Below are positions 10,610 to 22,883 of a stretch of 64,000 bases of DNA, one piece after another (the stretch's first letter is position 1; every line of letters begins with the position of its first letter). The notes beneath the pieces were generated by a model, which was not told the origin of the DNA, did not search any database, and worked only from the letters and a program-made list of their open reading frames with translations. The stretch is from Apostichopus japonicus (lineage: Eukaryota; Echinodermata; Holothuroidea; Aspidochirotida; Stichopodidae): contig NC_092561.1 of NCBI RefSeq assembly GCF_037975245.1, positions 8,858,501 through 8,922,500 of the forward strand. The letters run 5' to 3'. A program made the position numbers and the translations under genes.

Positions 10610-11901
10610 TTTTGGCCTGAAATTTTAAAATGCTTACAAATATTGCTGAAAGGTTTCAAAAGTGCACTGCTGGTAGTTTTGTATCTCCTAGTTACGTCCA
10701 GATATGTAATATTACACAATGAAATGTTTCAGTGAAGAAAAATACCGTGCGTCACGTGGCGGTGAAAGGCTTGTTGAAGTTGGAACATCAGTGACCAATA
10801 TTATTATACTTTGCAGCCAGCGTAACAGTAAGCGTAACCAGACTTATGCATATAGTAAGCACTTGGAAACTGTACGATATTGTGGACTTCAGAGATTTCA
10901 GAGCTTTCAAAATTTATCCAAATCGGCCGAAAATTCCGCCATATGTAAAAAATTATATAAAAATGTTCAAAATTCTGCATATTATTAGCCTTATATTGAT
11001 TCGTTGGGTAGAAATTAGTCAAGTAGGTAATAACTCACTCAAAGTAGAAGCTAATTCTAGGGTGGCCGCCTATATAGCTAGTCAAATTCATGGTACCGAA
11101 TGGCAGTAGCCAGTAATACAAACAAACGTAGCCTACTACAATTTGGTAGTTTACATTCTTGTTCGATATTGTGGCTCTATGCAGGATGTCGGCGAAGAAA
11201 GCTTTTCAATAGTAGGGGGGGGGGGGGTTAGGCGTAAATATATATATTTACCGCTATGCCTATGAAATTTAGTTTAGTCCTAACTGGGAATGAGATATTC
11301 CAATTTCTACACTTCTGAAAGTTTGTGTGAGATCCATTTCCGTTGTTCTCCAAATTCTCCCCTCTCATGCCCCCCCCCCCTTTCACTGCCTCTCTTACCT
11401 CTCTTACCTCTCTCTTTTTCTTCTCTCTATATTTTAAGGATCGAGGGGCGGTGACCGCCAACCCCCCTCCCTCCCCTGGCTAAGCGCTTTGTCAGTAATA
11501 TTAACCCCTCTGGGCTCTGTTATGTACTGTTTACAGTATATAAATGTATCGTTCAAACTTTTTGTTCAAACGCCTATATGTATTTCTTTATAATTATAGT
11601 TGATTCAGTTTTTTCAGTAAAATTTGTTATTTGTAGAAACAAATTTAGAAATTGGATAAACTTAGAAAATCATAAATGGTATAGCGATGGAATTTTGACA
11701 ATTGCGTTCAATGTTTCGTCCTTTCAATTGTTTTGTCGGAAGTTTTCAGTTTGGTCTGGACTATTCTTTCAAGAGTACAGTTAAGTTATCCCATTGTCTA
11801 TGATTTACTATAATTATGAATTAAATAAATTTGTATATGAAGCTCAGTTTCATCAACTAAGGCTTTATTGACTCAGCCACTACAAAACTTTTCATAGTCC
11901 G
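10610..11901. other. No gene; poly-G and CT-rich tracts
   Basis: This stretch holds a G-run at about 11214-11227, C-rich and CT-rich sequence at 11360-11480, and otherwise unrecognised AT-rich DNA. Confidence 0.4.
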
Positions 11902-11909
11902 CCGGTTTT

Positions 11910-12204
11910 CAGGCGCGTAGCCAAGGGGAGGGGGCGAAGGGGGGGAAGCCCCCCCCTTGAGCATATTTTTTATTTTTATTTTTTGGAAGGTTTTTGTGAT
12001 ATCGCTAGTATTTTCCAGAGAGAAAATGCTAAGATGCAACTTTCAAGGCCTGGGAAATGCCATTTCCAGCAATCTGGGAGGCATTTTCAGCCGATTTTTT
12101 TTTGTACGCTTCGCGCCAATCATGGTGGCGCTACGCTTAGGTAGTTTGCGATGCCGAATCTACAGTTTCACCCATCCCTTGACAAATTCCTGGCTACGCG
12201 CCTG
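11910..12204. mobile_element. hAT-type MITE with 8-bp target duplication
   Basis: The element starts CAGGCGCGTAGCCA and ends TGGCTACGCGCCTG, perfect inverted termini of 14 bp. The flanks are CCGGTTTT (11902-11909) and CCGGTTTC (12205-12212), a 7-of-8 match fitting an 8-bp hAT-style duplication. It is only 295 bp long, with no coding frame. Confidence 0.8.
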
Positions 12205-12212
12205 CCGGTTTC

Positions 12213-13455
12213 ATAACATTAATCGGCTTAAATCTGTATAGTCGTTGGAAACAATAGGCCTGTTTCGGTTAGGCCTATTCTAACGACTGATCAGTCGGTG
12301 TGAATTCACAAGAGTGATGTTGAAGAAAATAAACATAGTAATATATCATGCTGCAGCTTCCAAGAAACAATATCGGTGTAACTTCGGACGCGCGATTTCA
12401 GGATGCATATAGTTATAAATATACACATGCTATAACAAGCATGGTATACAACAGTTCATCTCGTTGGGTAGCGTGTGTGGCGAAGGGAGGGGTATGGGGG
12501 TGGGGTGGGGTGGATGGTCCACGGAGCGATGACTGAAAGCAAAATGATAGGATAATATTTAAATTGAGAAAAAAATTGGCTGGTATTAATTTGATAATTC
12601 CAGTCAATTATACGGACTGACGTCAACCGCGAACTGGATTAACTTAGCCATTAAATGAATTTTGTAATTTTCGTCCAATATATTTTTTGCCCACCGATGT
12701 CATTTGAGGGGAAACTTGGTTGGGGGGTAAGACGTTTGGCCGGGGAAAGCTGCCCCCACCTCCCTTCCCGCTGGTTACCCACCTGTTTGTAGCATTTAAA
12801 AAAATTAGACCTCAAATCGTACATGCTGTGGCATATTTATACTATATAATAAGCTCTAAACGCCAAGTTGTGCAAATAAATACTCTTTATTTTTGTGTGA
12901 GGTTGAAAGCAGTGGAGGGGTGTATACCGCAACTCTAGCAGGCACGGATCCATACATATCTTCCAGGCTGAATGTGAGAGAGACCTCCACGACTGAACCA
13001 TTCCCATTCGACTGACGATGGAAGGTTGGTCCCCTCCCCCTCCCTACCCTAACCCCCCACTCTGTCTTTGCTCATGCAACTGATAATCAGCCGTCTCGCC
13101 ATGAATTATATTGTTGTCGTATACAGCGGAGAAGACCCACCACAAGGGTGAATGTCTAAGAGGCAGACACGAGGAAGTTCATCTTCTTCCGATGCACTCG
13201 CAAGGTGACGAGGATGGATCAATACCCAAAAAAATGCCTATTGCAATCGACAAGTGAGGGAAGGAGAAATAGCAATGAGATAGGTACCACCTTATTCCTT
13301 TGTATATTAAAGTATTAATACTCAATTGGGTGAGGGGTGGAGGAGGGGTCAAGACCATCGAGGAAGGATACAAGGGCTGCTAGCCCATTATCGCCGCGGT
13401 CAGTATTAAAAGAGTGACTTGAACTAACTTTAAACAAAAGCAAAAAGTATTGTAA
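12213..13455. other. No gene recognised
   Basis: Low-complexity C-rich and G-rich patches (12490-12520, 12720-12770, 13028-13058) in otherwise unrecognised sequence. Confidence 0.4.
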
Positions 13456-13463
13456 CGGACTTA

Positions 13464-13848
13464 CAAGGGCGTAGGAACCGGGGGGCTGGGGGCGCCAGCC
13501 CCCCAGTGAAAAGTGTGGAGGGGCGGAAGTATCATTCCGCCCCCCCCCCCCGCTCCGCAAGTCAGAAAACCCCTTTTTCATTTCCAAATGAGAAAAAAAT
13601 CTCATTTGGAGCACCAAATTGCATCTAAGGCCAGGTGAAAATACAAAATTAAGTTTACAAAATGGAGTGGGTGTTGAAGTGTGCTATATTGCACCAAATT
13701 GCATCTGAGGCCACCTGGAAATGCAAAAAATTCCAAAGGGGAGGGGGTGTCCCCCTCCCCTTTGGAATTTTTTTTTTAGACCCCTCCCCCAGGCCGGCCA
13801 TCAGTCTTCAGCCCCCCCCCCACTCAAAAGTACCTTCCTACGCCACTG
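13464..13848 (-). mobile_element. hAT-type MITE, copy A of a two-copy family
   Basis: The ends are CAAGGGCGTAGG and CCTACGCCACTG. Identical 8-bp flanks CGGACTTA (13456-13463 and 13849-13856) mark the insertion, a clean hAT-type duplication. A second copy lies in the opposite orientation at 34729-35090. Both share GCACCAAATTGCATCT, GGGGTGTCCCCCTCCCC and a C-run near GCGGAA. 385 bp, non-coding. Confidence 0.88.
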
Positions 13849-13856
13849 CGGACTTA

Positions 13857-15822
13857 CATGACATTACCTATACATGGCGCAAAACTATATACTTGAAAAT
13901 CCTGTATACTTTCTATCAGATTCACTAAGTATAATAACGTCAATTATTGATTAAGGATTTCACATATAGTGCTATTTAAATCTATAAACATATGGAGAGA
14001 TTCCAGCTAATCTTTTCCTGCGAGGGTTCAAATTACTATAGCGGATCGTTCACGTTCACGTTTACCTTAATTAATTATTAATGGTTATGCATATTAAAAT
14101 AACTTATTGTTGACACAGGAGACGGTGCTGACGTATTAATATACCAGAAAGCCTGGATTACTTGATGGGTTACAGACGGCTTTAACAAGGCTGGTGAAAA
14201 CTGTAAATTCTTTTCAAGTTCTATGTAGGACTAACTGAGCGTACGATAATAGCGGGATTTGGCTGTAAATCTTCGGAATCGGATTTAAAAGGGGAAAAAA
14301 TACTAAGAGTAATCGCTAACCAACAAAAGAGAGAAAGAAATAACAATAAAAAATAAATTAATCATTAAACGAAACAAAGCAAAACAAAAACATCGACGGT
14401 AGAGAAAAAAAACAACAAATAAATGATAAACAGCAAAAACCGACTATTATTAGTTACAATGTTGAGATCAACAGCAAAATAACAAAACGAGAGCATGAAG
14501 AGAGTCGATTAGTTTAATGAACACATTGCTTAATAATTACAATTTTTACTCTGGCAACATCTCTGTAATGTCCCATAAGTAAACATCAAAATAACAAATG
14601 CATTTGTAATGAGGTCCAATGTCAGAACAACGAGAAAGGCATATGATTATGTGCAAACGTTTATAAATTTGTTCGTTTAGTCTATGTGTAGTGTATTTTC
14701 CACCAAGACGGAGCAAAAAAACAAAACAGTTTGCTGTAGGCCTATTTTGCGTATTCTATATCTCATTGAAAGTGTTCTGATATATCCACTGATAGCTGTA
14801 TCGACAGTACAGTCCGTAGAGAAGTTAGGCTTGTGTACAATATATAGTACATAAGAATGATCTTCTCCTGGTACATGAATCATCCTACCACTATAAATCG
14901 TAGGATAGGCCAGTATACTTAATGCACGAATAAATCTCAGAGCTTGGAAAGTTGGGTTACCAACTGAGGTAAGAATATTTCTACGATTGAAAAAATAATA
15001 TATATGTCATACTTATGCAAAAAAAAAAGGTATCGACAGTTAAATCAGGGTAATCCCAAATTTGAATTATCATCTAGCATACGTTAATTTTTGACAGAAT
15101 TTGCCGTGCATGCGCATATAACAGAATGATGTATGATAACTTTGGAACGCCAAATAAGTCAAAATTGTATGGATTATCAAATTAGAAAACTGCACATGTT
15201 TAATTTAATGTATTTTATGAGGGTCACGAAGACCTACTTAACGAATGATATAAAATACATGAAAACTGCTCATGTTAGCAGTTAGCAGCATGACCATAAT
15301 TTCCACTTCAGAGATTTCTAAAAAAACAACCATCTTTTGCCTTTCCTTGACAAGAGTTTTTAAACATAGCCAGTGGCATAGTTGAAAGAACTACTGCTTA
15401 ATATTTCTGGATCATCACTGGATTCGGGTTTCCAAGGATTTGGAAAGTTGCTTTTGATATCGCACGACTACCACGGGTGAAATGTCAGCATTTTGCAACG
15501 TCCAAAGAACAGCAAAAGAAAAGTAACTTCCAAAGGACAAGATCCCGATGTTCTACTGGTTGCACAGGTCAAGACGGTTTGGAGCTCTCAGGTGACAGCC
15601 ATTTTGTAGACAGTCTAATGTTACTCAGGTAAGGGTTTTTTTTTTTCAACGGTGGAGATCTGTGGCGCACGCCGACCCGTACAGCTCGTCTGTGAATTTT
15701 GCGTTTGACACAACAGCCTAATTTGTATATGTATATATATATTTTTTGTAATAGTTTGAGTTAATTCCGGAGACGTTTGATATCTTTAAAATTTGGTTCT
15801 TTGCAAGTTTTCTTTTTAACAA
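13857..15822. other. No gene recognised
   Basis: AT-rich sequence. I see no conserved frame, no RNA gene and no clear repeat. It lies downstream of the first lectin gene and may include its 3' untranslated region. Confidence 0.4.
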
Positions 15823-16356
15823 TCAGTGACTGTGCTGAAAATACCGGGCGGAGTAAACACCTGGTTGGGCTGTCTGTGGTGGTGCTTCACGTCTCATTTT
15901 ACAGATATATGGTAACGGTTCACCACATGGTAGCATCACCCAGGTAGATGTTGGGAACTCACCAGGCATTGCGCCACAATCGGCAGGTCCGGGTTGGCCT
16001 GTGGCCCAGCTTCGGAAAGGGCTAACGCTATTATCGGTCCACACGTATTCACCCTCAACCGCGATATCGTTCAAACCGATCCATGCGGCTTCTGGTGGTA
16101 ACTCTGCGCTAAGACTCTCGATGTAGCGGTAGAGGAAATCGTTTTCTTTTTCGGTTTCACTGGACGCCAGATGAGCTAAATCTCCCGAACAGCTTGAGAA
16201 TTGGTTGCAAAAATATTCTGCTACGACGTACCTCCTAGGAAAGCCGAAATAACGGTAACAGTGATCCCCGTGCACAGTCCAGTATGGCGGACAGCACGTA
16301 GCGACCCCGCCGGCTATACATAAAGCAACACACAGTAGAAAAATATAGACCTTCAT
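15823..16356 (-). CDS. Secreted C-type lectin-like protein, single exon (lectin 1)
   Basis: A 177-residue protein. I chose the ATG at 16356 because it begins a typical signal peptide (MKVYIFLLCVALCIAGGVA); the frame is open 33 codons upstream but that part is not signal-like. One C-type lectin domain follows: CPPYW (22-26), Cys33, Cys50, Cys56, the WIGLND core (92-97), Cys127, Cys144 and YIC (150-152). The calcium site is degenerate. The EPN/QPD position is QPG (121-123), the usual Glu before the third-last Cys is replaced (ADC, 125-127), and WND is WVM (139-141). Calcium-dependent sugar binding is therefore unlikely, and it may bind another ligand. A short tail rich in Pro, Gln and Ser follows. 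Unlike its two neighbours it has no intron in the domain. Function is inferred: an extracellular recognition protein, perhaps of coelomic fluid. Confidence 0.9.
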   Translation of the reverse strand: MKVYIFLLCVALCIAGGVATCCPPYWTVHGDHCYRYFGFPRRYVVAEYFCNQFSSCSGDLAHLASSETEKENDFLYRYIESLSAELPPEAAWIGLNDIAVEGEYVWTDNSVSPFRSWATGQPGPADCGAMPGEFPTSTWVMLPCGEPLPYICKMRREAPPQTAQPGVYSARYFQHSH

Positions 16357-17699
16357 CTTAGTAAGGGTTTTTGATTTCACTAAATTATTTTTTTGGCGAT
16401 GGTTTCGACAGTAAAGCCACAATGTGAATGCTTCGAATTTTGATGGAAATCGCAACCTCGCTATCTACCAAGATGGTTTCCTTATAATTCAACGTCCTGT
16501 CGAGTACAAAGTTAATAAGGGAGGAGCCAGCTAGTTCATCATAATATAATTTAAATATGGAGCATCTCTATGGAACGCCCTTCTGTGAGCAAGTTTAACT
16601 ACCTGTCGATAAAAGGCTAGTCTATCCGGTGATAATTAATGGAAGTTAAGACCTGGGGATTTATTTTCGTAGCGAGAAAAAATAAAAATCCAAACTGAAA
16701 ACTAGAAACCGAACTTGAGGGCTTCAAAGGAGTCGTAATTAACAGGGAAGGCAAAAATTATAGAAGTGATGATAAAGTTGATTAACAGACGGTACAATGA
16801 CAATTAAATTTTCTTTTAAACGTCTCTCTAACTGTTTTAAGACACAGAATTTAATTATCATTTAGTCTTTCCTCGGTTTGAGGCTGGACTACAGAGATAG
16901 TATAAACAACTTTGTTTTAATTTGATCATCACAAGTTATATAAAAGCAAAATATGATTGGAAAAAAATTTAACAAGGGAAGAAATTGCATTACCAACTTA
17001 ATAATACTTAAAACCATAAAAAATTAGTATGCCTCAAAACAGGATATAACTTTTAATGCTGACCTTCTGGATACTTGGAGGGGTCAGGGGTACCTGGATG
17101 GAAAGAGAGAGAGGAGCGCGAAAACAGAAATAATATATTACGTATAGTTTACTCAAAACATGTACTAACCGATTCTGGGTGTGCACAATTTTAATGGGGG
17201 CAGGGGTTGGTATATAGCTGGATGAACAAAATAGTTCATTAGGGAGACGTTTACAATTAATATATTCCAGGGTATCTTAAAGCTAACACAAGTTCAAGGT
17301 AATCAGTACTTCCGCCCCGACCCCCCCCCACACACACACCCTCCCACTTCCCCACCCTCCGAGTAGTAGTTTACGAACTACTGCTCCAACTATCCTGGGG
17401 ATCCTTATATCCTCCAATTTATTTCTACATAGTGTAATTGGTGAATTTTAGACAACTTAATGTCTCAGTAAAGAGAACATGTTCTGACGGGTTTCAATCA
17501 AGTGGTAACATATAAGGGGGTAATTCTTTTTTACGTATCTGACCCTTTGTCGGGTCTGTATATAATATTTGGAGGTAATACAGAAGATCTGTGACAGGGA
17601 CAAGGAATTTCTATTTTTTTTGGGGGGGGGGGGATTTTTCAGCTTAAAGGATGACCATGGCCTGAGTAACTAACACGTACGTGCTACAATTTACATTTA
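16357..17699. other. Upstream of lectin 1; no gene seen
   Basis: AT-rich sequence that should hold the minus-strand promoter and 5' untranslated region of lectin 1. An AT-rich TATTTAAATTATA-like word lies near 16545-16558 on the minus strand, but I would not call a promoter on it. C-runs and CA-runs occur at 17320-17345. Confidence 0.35.
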
Positions 17700-18080
17700 G
17701 GAAGCTTACTTGGTGGGGCATGGGTGGGGTGGGGTTGGGGGTTGGCTGTAGGTACACGGATGAAGAAAACAACAGGGCTGCAAATAAGAGGATGTTCTTA
17801 TAACGACCTCACGCTATGCTGAACCTCTGCAATGGGTACGAGAGGGGGTGGAGTGGAGTGGAGTTGGGGGTTCATGGAAGAACAAAAACATAGTTGCAAA
17901 TACAAGAATGACGTAACGACCTCACACTACCTAATATACCTGTACAAAGGCTACGGGAGAAGATGGATGGGGGTGTGGGGGGGGGGGGGGGGGTTCATGG
18001 TGCATGGGTGAACAAAACAAAGCACAAACGTGAACTAAATATGTGTTAACCAACTCACGTTAAACTGTACCTATATAAAA
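17700..18080. repeat. Diverged tandem repeat, unit about 120-125 bp
   Basis: Three degenerate units share a G-rich block (GGTGGGG to GTTGGGGGTT), then TGGATGAA or CATGGAAGAA with ACAAAA, GCAAATA, and AACGACCTCAC or AACTCACG, then CTGTAC or CTGAACC. A fourth, weaker unit may lie at 17085-17240. The G-blocks have expanded to different lengths. Confidence 0.55.
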
Positions 18081-20070
18081 AGGTCAAAGTAACTTTGCAA
18101 TATTTTATAGTCCGAGAAAAAGAGGGAGGGCTCTATCCCGAATACATTATCTCTTACTTCCTTTCGTTCACATTCCTAAACAACTTCCCCGTTTACTCCA
18201 CCCCCCCCCCGTCACCCTGCACCCACAGACCTACCCATCTCCCATCCTCCACCGTGTTTACTACATTTAACGTCTTATTGGTGAAATTTGGGTTGAAAAT
18301 TTATATTACCTTTATTGATTTGAATTTACCTAAATCTTTCGTAGTTGTGAAAATCCGACTTAAGCTATCGTTACATTTAAAAAAAAAAATACAATACAGC
18401 TGCTTAAAGTACGGAAGGAGCTATTTAAAACGACTTGTGGTTTTGGTCAGTGTGAACTTCCTCGGGTTAATCTCCTGTTAATTAGATTAACTAAATTTCC
18501 CAAGTTTTGGTTTATTTATGGACCCAACCTTTTTTTACCATATCGATGACTGAATGAAGGAAGGTGTGGTGAAGGAAACCTTTGAAAGGACCAATGACGT
18601 AGATGTGACGTCAACGCGATGACACAGTTAATCACGAGTTAAAGAGGAAGCACACTACATCCTTAACCCCTCGTCACCATTGTATTGCGGTTTTGATATG
18701 GTCACATTTTTAGGATTTCCAGAGGGAACAGATCCCTGGGTTTGAAAAGTAAAGACCTGGATACAGGAAGTGGGGGTTCTATATGCATGAAGATGATATG
18801 GTTTAATAGAATATCACCTGTCCATAACTTCGATTGTTATTCAAGAAAGGACTTGGGATAAGTCGATTTTCTTCGACCAATGAAGAATGTTGTTATACAT
18901 ATTTATGAACATTCTCGTGGAACTGTGGATTTAAACCACGAGTAACAGCGCTATATACATGATCACATGTAATAATGTTAAAGGCTGATCTGAAATTCGT
19001 TCTAGTTTTATTTAGCATATTTAGATATGATTTAGTGGAAATGTGTTCTGGATAAGAAAACAGCTTACCAATGATGTCTTTAAATATGCTAGAAAATCCA
19101 AGTAATGGTCACACAGAATCGCCAGATTAAAACTGTAACACAAAATTTTACTACCAATCTCAAAGCATTGCGTCCTTATGTAAGACGTGTAAGTTATAAA
19201 GAAAAACAGGTCTCCGAGGCAGCGGTGAAACTTTGCACCCAATATACTCTTCAGGATGGGCCGCCACCCCCCCAACTCCTCCCCCGCCCCCGTGACAGAA
19301 ATCACCACATGATCATTATCTGGGGAAATACTAAAACAAAATTCAACATATTGTCAATCTGTTATCGTACTTTGAAATATCCTATCGCAAGTATAGAAGA
19401 TATATGCAAATTCAAATCATATCTTTCTGGATTTTCCTTCTAATAGACTAACATTTCCTGGCCCGTGTTATAGTATAGCTTTAAAAGCCTTCTCTAATAT
19501 GAGCTGTTGGAAATTTGTTCAGACGGACCGCTTTGGGCCCACCTGTGGTCCAAACAGTATACTTTTCAAAGTCTGAATATAATGGATAAGACCACCCATG
19601 AAAATACTTTTCAAATGTTTTGGTAAAGTTGGCGTGATAAGCATTAATCATAGTGACTGGACTACGTAGTTTAATAAAGAAATACTTTTCAAATGTTTTG
19701 GTAACGCTGGCGTGATACACAATAAGGGCAATATTGATAACCTTACTCAAAGTGACTGGACTACGCAGTCTAATAACGAACTATGATTAGGTCAGTTCCT
19801 TAGAAGCAACCAGTGCCGTAGCCAATAAATAAATTAAAAACTTCAGATTTTTGAACAAAGATATGAGTGGTCGCTGGTTACTTAAGAAATATTTAAAAAA
19901 TATATATATTTAATGAATTGGAATGGTTATCGGCTTCATAGAAAATACCTTAAAATCTTCGTAGACAAAATAATGTGTGATATTAAACAATAACGCAATC
20001 TGCCAATGACGTAATCAAACAATTGTGACGATCCATGAGGCATTGACTTACTGTTGTCACATGACTAGAT
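18081..20070. other. Intergenic; short tandem duplications near 19.5-19.8 kb
   Basis: No gene recognised. Around 19590-19790 the words AATACTTTTCAAATGTTTTGG and AGTGACTGGACTACG each occur twice about 80-100 bp apart, the trace of a local duplication. Confidence 0.45.
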
Positions 20071-20075
20071 GAAAG

Positions 20076-20091
20076 TATAAATATGACGTCA
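20076..20091 (+). promoter_or_regulatory. TATA-like word abutting a perfect CRE
   Basis: TATAAATA is followed directly by TGACGTCA, the palindromic cAMP-response/ATF element. It points toward lectin 2, but its ATG is about 960 bp away, so use would need a long leader or a spliced 5' exon. Seen motif, inferred function. Confidence 0.25.
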
Positions 20092-21049
20092 TCACGCCCG
20101 TAGTAAGATTAGTAAAGTTTTCAACGTACGTTTGATCGGATTGAAATTATGATATATCAGTGCGTTTAATAAGAATAAAAGTACACTTTTTGACAACAAA
20201 ATTCCGGTAATATTAGAAACTATACGTGTTCAATACATCATGATAATCCCTAGCATTTTCTTTTCGATAATCTAGTCAAAATGATTATGTCTGCAATATG
20301 CAAATCCGCCTTGACGTCACAAGGCACAACTCAGCCGACCTCAAACAATTTGTTTCCACTCACACACGCACACGCACACGCACACTTTAACCCCCCCCCC
20401 CCCCTCCCTGCCTCATCCCCGCCATTCTAATACCTCCTCTTACCTTACTCTGTTTGCCCGTGAGGTAAAACGGAGAAGGGAGATCCATGTATGAGCTGTA
20501 ACAGTTAAGAAAATACATTCCATAATGAAGGTATGATTCCTATTTACATTTTTATACAGCCTAGGGACCACCCCCCTCCCCAAGTTACCCTCTCACCCTC
20601 AACTCAAAATTCTTCGTCCCTCCTATGCCGCTGAATGTAGCATCGAGGAAAATAACATATAAAGCCTATATAACATTGTAAGGCGCTATCGAAGAAAAAA
20701 TATTGTTGACGGAAAGATTAGTTAGTCTGATCATGTGATAATTATCAATTATACCACAATGTTGCTAATTATGATTCACTAATCAGCTCATTTCCCGTCG
20801 CTTCCCCCTCTTACCATTTTACTCTATGAATATTAAGTCCCTCCTCTTAACTTCCTGATGAATAGCCCTCTCAAAAAAAATAGACGAAGAATTTGACCCT
20901 TTTAGCAGTGGCGAATTCGTGCAAGGAAAAAAGTTCATAGCCACTCTGTAACAGAGACCCATTCGGTGAACTTCATATTATTTAAAGACTATACAGCATA
21001 GTAGTTCCGTGTGACAACAAATAGACCAACCCAAAACCTGAAATTCAAA

Positions 21050-22883
21050 ATGGTCCCATCGTGTATCAAAGTAGCCATGTTGGCCGCCGTAGTGGCCCTC
21101 GCTTCGGCAGATTGTCCTCCGTACTGGACTGCCTACATGGACAAGTGTCTTCAGATTTTTAATAAACCAATGACTTGGGATGAAGCCGAAGACTTTTGTA
21201 TGGGATACTCAACATGCGAAGGCAACCAAGTAGGACATTTAGCCAGCATCACCGACGCTGGTGTTAATAAATTCATAGTCCGTTACAAGAAAATGATCGA
21301 GGTGGCAGGAGAGCCAGCGGCAAAGTAAGAAAAAATCTCCTTTTTTTTTAATTAAAGAGCATCAGTATTCCCACCAACAAATATGCTTCTATATGCAAGC
21401 AATGGTCATTCATGCATGTTCCTCATGAGGGGAAGGGGAGGGAAAATCTTAAAAAACATTTTTCGACAAAATGGATCTTCTGTGCATTTGGTATATACCA
21501 CATATTTCAGTATTTGAACTAAAGAGCACTTTAAATAAAAAAAAAATAAAAAATTATTATTTAGAAATTACTTTGTATTGAAATATAAGGGTCACTTCGT
21601 ATTTATAAAAAGGGACACTTTCTTTGGTTTTCAGAAAACTAGGGCCGCGAGTCCCCCCCCCTTCCCCTCTGTGGACCCCCACCCCGGCTCCCCCGCCCCT
21701 TTTTTTAACAAACATTGTATGGTTATTCACAAATAACTTTTCTCACTAATACAATTGAATCGTTTAGTTCAAACACCGGTAAATGTCTGCAATGCAAAAT
21801 TCGAAGAGTCAAGGAAAGGTTATTTGAGCGCATCTTCTTAAAGTGACAAAGCTTTAACATGCTTGAATTTGGTGCCATACTGATAAAGTTATTTTTTAAA
21901 CTCTAACCTGGTCCCTATCTTCAATTTCCAAAGTCGAAACTGAAGTTCTGACGTAAACTGAATAATTATCTAGTTAAAAAAGTGTTGTATGTAAAACGTA
22001 TGTAGATTTATAAAGATATATTTTATTATTTGCATTTTAAATAATTCATAGAAAAGAAGAAGTAAAACTCAATGCAATAATTTCTATTTGTCTTCTTCTT
22101 TTGTAAGTATAAACGTCAAGTTGGTCACAAAATGACGTCATCAGATGTCTCACTGACGCAAACGGATCTCATGTGGGTTAAACATATGCAGTTATATCTC
22201 TTGCAATTATCAAGTCATTCTTGTATTGTAACATAGGCTGTAAGGTTATCGATACGTTTATTTGAGGGGAGGGGAGTGGGAGACAGTTGAAAGGGAAGGG
22301 GATAAGGGAGGGGGTAAGGGGGAAAGATAGGGGAAGTGAGGGCTTTGCAAAGATACGCTAAAGAAAGAACCATTCATTGTGAAGATACAGATAAAAAGCT
22401 TGCATTTTCATATCGTAAGATGTATTATATTTAAAACGGGGTATAATTCCAACGCCTGCGCAGAAAGTGCTTCACACTTTTGGTACGTAGTCAGCCATTT
22501 TCCTGAGTTAGTTTATTTATTTTACATTAATTCATCTATTATTTATCATTTTATCGTTAAGGAATATATGTTCACACTTTTCGTATTAAATATCAATGTG
22601 TTTTCTTTTCTCATTGTTCTTCATTTACAGAATTTGGATTGGGTTAAACGATTTAACAATGGAGGGTCTCTTCGAGTGGACAAGTGGCGTTAACGTGACG
22701 TATACCAACTGGGAAATGGGTCAACCCAACAACGGCCAAGGTCAAGAGAACTGCGTCGCCCTCCCAGGACTCAATACTATAGACCAATGGGATGATACTA
22801 ACTGTGTACAGGCCCTTCCTTTTGTTTGCGAATTACCCGGTGTTGACCCAAATGCCCAACAGATGGTCTGCCCTATCTTCTAA
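21050..22883 (+). CDS. Secreted C-type lectin, two exons (lectin 2)
   Basis: Coding exons are 21050-21324 and 22631-22883, joined in phase 2 through a GTAAGA donor and a TTTACAG acceptor, giving 175 residues. The start at 21050 heads a signal peptide (MVPSCIKVAMLAAVVALASA); an in-frame ATG 39 nt upstream would spoil it. The domain contains CPPYW (22-26), Cys33, Cys50, Cys56, WIGLND (94-99), QPN (123-125), ENC (131-133), WDD (145-147), Cys150 and Cys158. Most calcium-site-2 ligands are kept: Gln/Asn of QPN, Glu131 and the acidic pair of WDD. QPN is intermediate between mannose-type EPN and galactose-type QPD, so I do not predict a sugar. An N-glycosylation sequon lies at Asn113. It is probably a soluble extracellular lectin. 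The 1306-bp intron contains a G-rich block. Confidence 0.92.
22262..22345 (+). repeat. G-rich block in the lectin 2 intron
   Basis: Repeated runs of three to five G separated by A or short spacers on the sense strand. It could form G-quadruplexes in DNA or pre-mRNA. It is seen as composition only. Confidence 0.5.
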
